The notes below the pieces were generated by a model. It was not told the origin of the DNA. It saw only the letters and a program-made list of their open reading frames with translations, and did no database searches. This document shows, piece after piece, positions 7,273 through 13,565 of a DNA stretch of 13,565 nucleotides. Position numbers and translations under genes: made by a program. The number at the start of each line of letters is the position of its first letter. Positions within the stretch are counted from its first letter, which is position 1. Source of the stretch: Ettlia oleoabundans (lineage: Eukaryota; Chlorophyta; Chlorophyceae; Chlamydomonadales); NCBI GenBank assembly GCA_019693395.1, contig JAAMXP010001789.1:1-13565 (forward strand), read 5' to 3'.

Positions 7273-10200
7273 ATGGACGCGGGAGCGGAGTCAATCATCC
7301 GGCGCTTGCAGGCCAATTTCCCGGCAAGCCCTACCCTCCAGCCAACCGACCCTGCCGCCGTCTTGTTGCTTGTCCCGCTTCTGACGCTGCCTTCTGCGTC
7401 CTGTGCAGGAGGCTACCGGTGAAGCCGGCCGCAGGATCATCAGCGAGGAGGTGCTGCGCTTCATCAAGGAGGGCAGCAGCGGCGAGGTGCGGCAACCGGC
7501 AGTCACGCTTGCGCAGCTGGGTGCCGTGCAGCATCGCCGACGCTGCCACTGACGTCCAAATCCCCCTGCTCCCTGTCCCTCGCTTCCATCACGGACTGCA
7601 GGAGCAGGACATCAGCAGCCTTGAGGACGCCATCCGCAATCGCCTGGCCTCCAGCACCGGCACCAGCGGCAAGGCGGAGCGGCTGGCCGCCAAGAAGAGC
7701 CTGTTCACCAACGATGAGTGGAGCCGCATCTCACTCTACATGGCCTTCATGGAACGGGAGGACGAGAAGAAACGTGCAGCAGCAGAGCGAGCACGAAAAC
7801 GTCAGGTCAACGCCCTGCTGACGGGGCAGGTGAAGGAGACGCAGCAGCGCAGGTGAGCGGGCAGTCTTCGTGCAGCGGGGCATGCCTCAGTCCACGCTTA
7901 GCACCCATTATTTATCCTTCCCTTACGGCAAATTCTTTCCAGCACTGGATGCTTGTGCATTTAACGGCATATAGTCAACCCAAAATCTCTGGGGTCACAC
8001 ACCATGAGCCTTGCACTTGCAATGCACTACGTCGGGGTTGCACATACCATTTACATGCATGCATGATCCACGTTTGCAATACTATATGTTGTTGGGGGTG
8101 CGTTTCGCTTTGCAGGCTGGTTGAGAAGGAGCAGAAGAAAGTTGAGCTAAGTGCAGTGGACAAGGAGGTGCAGGAGTGGGAAAAGGTGGGCAGGCGGTGG
8201 TGGTGTTGGTAGACACAACTGGGACGGCAGGCAGCTTGGTGCGGCGGCACTTGGCCAACCTGCCGACTGGCCAAGATTGACCTTGTTCACTTGGCTTAAA
8301 GGTGGGTCTTGCCTTGCCGCCTTCCTTTCCTGCTGTGCAGGAGGAGAAGGCACGGCGTGCGCAGCGGCAGCAGGAGGTGCTGAAGCTGAGGGGTGACCGT
8401 GAGGTGCAGCTGGAGGAGCAGGCCAACCGGCGGCAGGTGGCGGCGGAGCTGCGGCGGCGGGCTGAGGAGGAGCTGACAGCTCGCATAGCCTTGGATGTGA
8501 AGAAACAGATGGAGGTGGGGTGGGCCAGTGTGGGCGTCATATGGGTGGTGGGGTGGGGTGGGCGGGCACCTTGTCAGATTGCAGGGCATGGTTGTGAAGA
8601 AAGGGATTTGTCAGGGTGAAGGGGAGGGGTAAAGGTTGGTGGGGTGCAGGCCACTACGAGTTTGTAGATTGAATTGAGTGGAGTGGTAGCGGTGATTTGG
8701 CCGTCCTGTGGTTGCGTATAGCCATTGCAGCGGAGAAGCATTTGGGAGATGGCCAGTCAGCAAGCTTAGGCGCAAGCGAAAATGGCAAATTTCCAGCCTT
8801 CCTCCTGCCAGTTCCTGCCTGTTGGCCTTTGAGCGACAGGTTTGGTCATGATAGCATGGCAACAGGGGATGGAGGGCCGGCCTGCTGCAGTAGGGTTTCT
8901 CCATCAGCTTTGCAACTTTCTCACCTGCCACGTTGTTAAGTCCAGACTGCGGTATCACCCCCAGTCACCTGCGACCCCCCTGCCACGCTGTCATATGCCG
9001 TGCTATGCTGTGCCATGCTGTGCAGGCTGAGGCTGCAACCAAGGCCAAGGCCAAGGAGGACCTGAAGGCCTTCCTGCTCAGCAATGAAATCAACAAAAAG
9101 GTGAGAGCCCACCCACCTACGCCCAAGTATTATCACACGCGGCCGGCTTGTTCGGTCCTGTCGGCGCCAGCCCAGCCCAGCTTGCATGCACCCAGTCACA
9201 TCGCGCCTTCCCTTAGCTGGAAACACCCAGCCCGACCCTTTACAAGTCCGGTCCGGTCCTGTGCTGCGCTGCCCTGCCCACTGCCCTGCCCAGCCCAGCC
9301 CAGCCCCCCCGGCCTGGCCTGGCGGCGTCCTGCTTTGGTTTGTTGCCATGCTTTCTACCCCCCTCTTCCTGACTGATGACTGATGAACTCTCCTCTGCCG
9401 GCCTGGCTGCCTGCCCTATCCTGTCCTGCCCTGCCCTGATTCCTGCGTCTCCGTATTCCTGTTTATGCCCGCAGATCAAGGCCGAGGAGGCTGAGCGTGA
9501 GCGTCAGCAGGACATCAGGTACATGCAGCAGATGGTGGCGCAGCTGGACAAGCAGGAGCGGGACAGGCAGCAGCTGCTGGAGAGGGTGCGGGCGGTACAG
9601 GTGCGGTACGGGGTGTTGAGTACAGGGCAGGGGAAGAAAGCAGGGTTGGACGCACAAGGTTGCTGCGAATGCTTGCTGACTTGCCAACCGGTATATTAAA
9701 TATCCCACGTATAAGCTGGGTAAAAAAAAGTTGATGCCGAAACCAGACTTTCTGCAGCAGCGCAGCTTCAAGGGCTCCAAAACATTGCTGCCTGCCTGGC
9801 TGGTGCCTGCCCCCCGGGTGTCTGCAGAACCGTCAGGCGCAGGACGCTGCCAAGCGGCCGCCCTTCAAGCGCTGGGTGGCTGAGGAGATCATTGAGCGGC
9901 AGTTCCAGTGAGTGGGGGGCTAAGCAGGGGTCAGACATGATCTCTCACCTGAAGGGCAAAACGCAGCACAAGCATTTCACCAGCGACTCGTAACAGGGAC
10001 AGAGGGGGCTCTGCATACACTCTCAGTGAATGGGGGTCAGTGGGGGGCTAAACAGGGGCCAGACATGAGAGAGCTTGAGGAGCTGAACACAGCACACGCT
10101 TTGTGGCTAGCCCCTCACAGCAGTTATGAGTTGAAAAGGCTTCAGCTGCAGTAGTGATAACGGACAACAAACGTTGCAAGCAGCCTTCAATGCCGCAGTT

Positions 10201-11401
10201 CCCTTCAGTAACTCGGCACTCACGATCTGCCTGGCCCATTTGCTTTTGGCTTTGCCCCATCTGAGAGCAGGGAGAAGCAGGCGGCTTTGGCTGAATCCGA
10301 CACTCTGCTGACTCACAATCGCCTATGCTGATGATTCCCGGCATTCCCGTGTGCTATGAGCAGGAAGGAACAGGCGGCTCTGGCTGAGTCTTAGTTTCTT
10401 GCTCTTGCCTTTGCCCTTTCTGTGAGCAGGGAGAAGCAGGCGGCCCTTGCTGCAGAGGAGGCTAGGCGCAAGGCTCGTGCGGCCGAGGCTGCTGCCAAGC
10501 TGCGTGTTGACATTGGGGAGCAGCGGCGCGAGCGTGAGGCTGCGCGGCTGGTTGAGCTGCAGGAGAAGCGGCGGGAGCTGGTGGCGCTCATGGCAGACCT
10601 GGAGGTGGGGGGAGGGTGGTGGCGGTGGCGGTGTGTGTGGGCTTTGTCTTAGCTGGGTTGAGGTAAAGGGGTGGAGGGAGGGGCAAACGTTGCGGGGGTT
10701 GGAGTTGGCTGAAGGGGCGGAGGAAATAGTGTTTGTGCTGGGGTTGGCTGGGGATCAAGTTCAATAACTTGTGGGTTTGAGGTGTTGCCTGCTGCGGTAA
10801 CCACCCTGCCTGCTCCACTGGCAGCGCATGCCAGCACCACCTTTCTGGTGATTTCCACAATGGTTTTTCGTTATCCGCCCCCAAGTGCAGGTGTGCAAGA
10901 AGACTGCGGCTGAGGCCAAGGCTACTGAGCTGGCCAAGATGCAGGCCTTCAAGGCGCAGCTGGACGAGCAGATTGCTGAGAACCAGGTGGGTGCTGCCTT
11001 CTGCTCGAGGATCTCCTGACCCTCTTCCTTGATGGGCGCTGGAAATGCAGCTGCCTTTGACAGCGTCATTGCTGGGGTTGGTTTTGGTGAGGGCTGCGAG
11101 AAGGTGAGGGCTGAGGGGTCGAGGGGCGGCCCGGCATGAGACTGGCATGCAAGCTGATGGTGCACGCACAGCAGCCCTAGTGGGTCAGCGGTGCACCTGC
11201 TTGGTGGGTCAACAATAACACGAGGTGCTCTGCCTGACGTGCCATATGCCCTTGCAGGCGCGCCGTGCTGTGAGTGCCATGACGGAGACGGAGCGCAAGA
11301 TTAACGCCAAGCTGCTGCGGGAGGTGGAGGCAGCTCGCGGTGGCACCATTCCAGCTATCCGTGCAGCAGGAAAATTGGCAGCTGCCGTTCCTAAGGAGTG
11401 A
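7273..11401 (+). CDS. TPH-like charged coiled-coil protein, probable ciliary/axonemal component
   Basis: Exons: 7273-7323, 7409-7486, 7602-7852, 8116-8185, 8341-8514, 9026-9100, 9475-9600, 9828-9907, 10430-10604, 10891-10986 and 11258-11401 (TGA). All phases agree, giving 439 residues. The start ATG has a good context (GTCACCATGG). Residues 1-70 are mixed (MDAGAESIIRRLQANFP). LFTNDEWSRI lies at 77-86. From about 75 to 392 the chain is nearly continuous charged helix rich in E/K/R/Q, with one break, KRPPFKRW, at 284-291. QLDEQIAENQ lies at 383-392, followed by a short Ala/Gly tail. An EW-R-I motif before a long coil, and LxEQIxEn-type repeats, are typical of trichohyalin-plectin-homology proteins such as CFAP45, CFAP53, CFAP210 and MNS1, which line the inside of doublet microtubules. 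The exact member cannot be assigned. A generic cytoskeletal coiled coil is the alternative. Confidence 0.92.
7324..7408 (+). other. Putative GC-AG intron 1
   Basis: The first intron appears to begin with GCAAGC after TTCCCG and to end CTGTGCAG. It joins ANFP to EATGEAGRRI in phase 0. The only GT alternative that keeps the frame (GCC|GTCTTG near 7360) is a poor donor and would leave an intron of about 50 bases. Intron 1 is 85 bases long and C/T-rich. Confidence 0.6.
8550..8566 (+). promoter_or_regulatory. G-quadruplex motif just inside intron 5
   Basis: Four G-runs (GGGG, GGGG, GGG, GGG) are separated by single bases. They lie 35 bases after the donor, on the sense strand, so the motif would form in the pre-mRNA. 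One-base loops are the most stable arrangement known for such structures. Whether it affects splicing is inference. Confidence 0.6.
9160..9440 (+). repeat. C-rich low-complexity tract in intron 6
   Basis: Imperfect CCCAG and CTGCC repeats fill the intron between exons 9026-9100 and 9475-9600, densest at about 9270-9310. Smaller CTATGCTGTGCC repeats precede the acceptor at 9025. They behave as long pyrimidine-rich spacers and have no coding content. Confidence 0.65.
9911..10068 (+). repeat. Direct repeat of the intron-8 start
   Basis: Positions 9911-9940 and 10039-10068 match at 28 of 30 bases (AGTGGGGGGCTAA...CAGACATGA), 128 bases apart. The first copy begins four bases after the first base of the donor CCA|GTGAGT at 9908. 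The second has a CAGTGAATGGGGG beside it, so the donor region itself seems to have been copied. Confidence 0.8.
10265..10463 (+). repeat. Three copies of an acceptor plus exon start
   Basis: GAGCAG followed by a similar exon start occurs three times: acceptor AG ending at 10270, at 10363 and at 10429. The last is the one used in the model. Copies share GAGCAGG..AG..CAGGCGGC. Read in the phase delivered by the upstream exon, copy 1 encodes QEKQAALAESDTLL up to a TGA, and copy 2 encodes QKEQAALAES up to TAG. Copy 3 encodes QEKQAALAAEEARRK and stays open. Copies 1 and 2 would truncate the protein if spliced in. Confidence 0.8.
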
Positions 11402-11582
11402 GGGGTGCAGGCTAACAAGAGAAATGCCGGGGTGACTAGCTGACCGACTGACTTATCGCTGCTTGCTTGGTGAAAAATGCAATTGGATACGACACTGTTT
11501 TCCACCCCTACGTGCGTAATGTTTTTTCCTTGGGATTGCTAGTGCCGTGGGATGAATTGCAAACCATCGAGCTGACCTGAAT

Positions 11583-11587
11583 TGTAA
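11583..11587 (+). terminator. Polyadenylation signal TGTAA
   Basis: TGTAA lies 181 bases after the TGA of the coiled-coil gene. It is the only copy before the convergent gene's stop, which fits a 3' UTR of about 200 bases. Confidence 0.65.
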
Positions 11588-11920
11588 CAAATGCATTATC
11601 ACTGTGTTGATTGCTAGCCAATGGGAATATTCATGCGGATGTGCGTGGCGCTTGGGTGCCAACCGACTCTTGTAGCAGATGGTGCTGATGAACAGCTAGC
11701 GGCACAGCAGCACTGGACTAGGCAGCCCAGCAAATCCAACAAGTTTGCAGCAATGCAATGCAGATAACATGCCAAATGGTTGCGTTCAGCGGAGCTCAGC
11801 CGCTGCCAGCCCACTCCTTAGCCATCCCCAACCCGGCGTCAACAGCTGAAATATTTGCACATGGAATATGTCGCCTGCTGTGCTCCATACCCTGCTGCCA
11901 GCTGAAGGCCAGCCCAGGCC
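11588..11920. other. Convergent intergenic region
   Basis: It lies between the 3' ends of the coiled-coil gene and the minus-strand gene ending at 11921. I found no TGTAA on the minus strand here, so the 3' end of the downstream gene is undefined. No RNA gene was seen. Confidence 0.55.
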
Positions 11921-13100
11921 TTAGATCTGCATCTCCTCCTCATCCCACTCACTCGTGCCCAGGTCATTGTACACCGTCTTGTACTGCCCAGGCAGCACGG
12001 ACTTGTACTGCCCAGGCAGCTGCCGGGGCGCTTGCCGCGCCACATGCTGCCACCCGCCCTCAAGCTCGTCGTCGCTGGCACTGCGGGGGCGGGGGGAGGT
12101 ACTCAGGGGGGTTAGCAGGAAGAAAAGCAGGTCAGTGCCATGTGCAGCACTCAATGACTGTCCGCTCATTCACCCACCTGCCCAACCCGTGCTGCAGCAT
12201 TACCAAAACATCCCGCATTCTGCCCTCCACAACAACAATCGACCACCATCCACCTTTTGTTGCCAACCACACAGGGTGCCCCAGAATAACACCGCCTCCC
12301 TGCCTTTTCTGCCCACCAACATAACCACCCACCCATAGTCCAGCTCCGGGTGTTGGAAGCGCTGGTCAGCCCAACTTGGGGCGCTTAAAGCCGACACGCT
12401 CCCCGTCCTGCCTGCCGGCCCCTTGGTCCCGTCCGCTGGAGGCCACCTCTCCTCCGCCTCCCGGGATCTCCTCAGGAGCTTGTTGGCCCCCGAGGGCGCC
12501 GCCTGGTGGTGCTGTGCCTGAAGGTTGCGCTGCGGCTGGAGATTCTCCTCGTTGCCGTCGGCCTGCAGTTAGGGTGCGCGAATGGTACATGGGCAGAGTT
12601 AGCATTGCAATGGTTGCTGACAGCACCAAACACTGGGAGCAGGCAGGCAGCAGGATAATGCGGCAGCTGCTGCATACAAGGAGGGGTGGGACGGGGGTGG
12701 GATGGCATACAATCCAAAGGGCGGGAAGGCAGGCAACAAGAAGGTTGCCCCGCCCCGCGGCCCCTCTCCCCCCCACCCCCCCCACCCGCAACCTGGGCCT
12801 TTGCCGCTCGCAGCCTGCCTTTGCCGCATCTGGTAGGCAATAGGACCGCAGCATAACTTCCCTATCCCAACACCTCTCCCCCACCATGCGCCATCTCCAC
12901 GTGCCGCCACTAAAGACTCACCTCCGTCATCACCTCGTCGAACGAGCGCTTGCGCATCGCCGACGGGATCTTGAGCGGCAGGCTGCCCGCCGCCGTGGCC
13001 GCCCCCTGCCGCAGCGCCCCCCAGTTTTTTGACCCCGGGTTGCAGCTGCCAGGGGACCCCATGTCGGGCGTGCTGCTGCCACCCCACCGGCCAGCCGCAT
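11921..13100 (-). CDS. Unrecognised protein, last three exons (5' part not found)
   Basis: Exons: 13100-12922, 12562-12333 and 12080-11921 (TAA). Phases 1, 0 and 2 all agree, and the donor after the first listed exon is GAG|GTGAGT. The visible part is about 188 residues. It begins in a Gly/Ser/Pro-rich stretch, then LPLKIPSAMRKRSFDEVMTE, which has a basic cluster ahead of a Ser that suits a basophilic kinase. A Gln/Ala/Arg-rich middle follows (LQPQRNLQAQHHQ, KLLRRSREAEERW). The end is acidic (LDYGASDDELEGGW), then a duplicated octapeptide LPGQYK(S/T)V, then NDLGTSEWDEEEMQI. It looks soluble and largely disordered, perhaps nuclear. I know no family with this pattern. The first listed exon needs a phase-1 donor upstream of 13100, and no convincing one was seen before the window ends. 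Confidence 0.72.
11978..12020. repeat. 24-bp-period tandem repeat inside the last exon
   Basis: CTTGTACTGCCCAGGCAGC occurs at 11978-11996 and 12002-12020, identical over 19 bases. On the minus strand the two copies encode LPGQYKSV and LPGQYKTV in frame, a duplication of exactly eight residues. Confidence 0.88.
12751..12787 (-). promoter_or_regulatory. G-quadruplex-prone G-run cluster in an intron
   Basis: On the minus (sense) strand this part of intron 12921-12563 reads as runs of 3, 8, 7 and 4 G's separated by one to three bases, followed by more G-runs. It lies on the sense strand, like the motif at 8550-8566. Confidence 0.55.
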
Positions 13101-13565
13101 CTGCAGGACAGAACAGGGCAACGCAGGGCTGTTGGGATATAGCAGCACACAGTGGGCACACTGGACGCCATAAAACTACTTGTTGTAGTGGACATAGCAG
13201 CACTGCCAGGATTTTGGGGCTTGCTGTCTGCATGCGGTTATTAACTGCCGTTCATGCAAACCCCAAGCCAACAGCAATTGCACACCAAAGGCGGGGCACC
13301 TGGCAGGCTGTGGTCCAGTACCTTGATGGCCAAGCTGGCTGCCGCTCTATCCCCACTTTCTTCCGCAATCGCCCTCCTTCACGCTTACATAACACCTAGC
13401 CACCCAGCCCGAGCCCATACCCCCACAGCCAGCCAGCCATCACAGCGCCACCAATCAGGCCTCCTAAAGCCATTCATATCATGTATCACCCTCATGTGCA
13501 CCCTCATGTGCATAACTCTATCAAGTCGCACTTGGTGCCCCTGCTTTGATGACTGACAGCAGGCC
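13101..13565. other. Intron or 5' region of the minus-strand gene
   Basis: A clear acceptor (TCTGTCCTGCAG|AT at 13101-13100, minus strand) shows that an intron lies here, so at least one further exon is upstream, here or beyond the window. No exon is convincing. A 12-bp unit ACCCTCATGTGC is repeated in tandem at 13488-13511. Confidence 0.5.

Noticed and set aside
7188..7856. 222-codon plus-strand frame reading through introns
   Set aside because: Only its later part (7602-7852) is in the coiled-coil frame; the rest reads other frames of exons and two introns with good splice signals.
9160..9440. Repeated CCCAG tract as a CRISPR or structured array
   Set aside because: Units are short, irregular and without spacers, and the tract is inside a spliceosomal intron.
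13488..13511. Start of a satellite or telomeric array
   Set aside because: Only two 12-bp copies are present and the unit is not a known telomere repeat.

Overview
The window looks like nuclear DNA of a GC-rich eukaryote, most likely a chlorophyte green alga. The evidence is many short exons joined by GT-AG introns with C/T-rich acceptors ending in CAG, several CTGAC-type branch points, TGTAA polyadenylation signals downstream of stops, and Ala/Gln/Arg/Glu-rich proteins. There are no bacterial operons, ribosome binding sites, rRNA genes, insertion sequences or CRISPR arrays. The species cannot be named from this sequence.

Layout. (1) Minus strand, 266-2773: a broken ankyrin-repeat/U-box gene. 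The reading is recognisable from ankyrin repeats through a basic, Gln/Ala-rich linker to a U-box. It is interrupted by a TGA where an ankyrin Gly is expected, a lost stretch of about 18 residues, a 16-bp tandem duplication that shifts the frame, and TAG and TAA codons at the U-box Glu and Trp positions. (2) 2774-3821: no gene seen; it holds a tRNA-like, SINE-like element near 2846-2938 and the probable 3' UTR of the next gene. (3) Minus strand, 3822-6681, with the 5' end unresolved up to about 6850: an eight-exon gene for a single-pass membrane protein. It has a Cys-containing, potentially N-glycosylated outer segment, one membrane span and a cytosolic tail of about 368 residues with two NPF motifs. 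(4) About 6860-7272: a divergent promoter region. (5) Plus strand, 7273-11401: an eleven-exon gene for a 439-residue charged coiled-coil protein. It resembles the trichohyalin-plectin-homology (TPH) class that includes ciliary microtubule inner proteins. Its introns hold the most unusual structure here: a GC-AG intron, duplicated acceptor/exon starts, and a G-quadruplex motif. (6) 11402-11920: the convergent intergenic region. (7) Minus strand, 11921-13100 and continuing upstream: the last three exons of an unrecognised acidic/basic protein with a duplicated LPGQYK octapeptide.

The exon models of genes 3, 5 and 7 were built by hand. Every junction was checked for reading-frame phase and all of them agree, which is the main support for the models. 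No functional link between the genes is visible. Genes 3 and 5 are divergent neighbours and may share a promoter; genes 5 and 7 converge. No previously undescribed multi-gene system is evident. The points most worth checking are the decay pattern of the ankyrin/U-box gene, the three acceptor/exon-start copies in intron 8 of the coiled-coil gene, and the NPF-bearing membrane protein.
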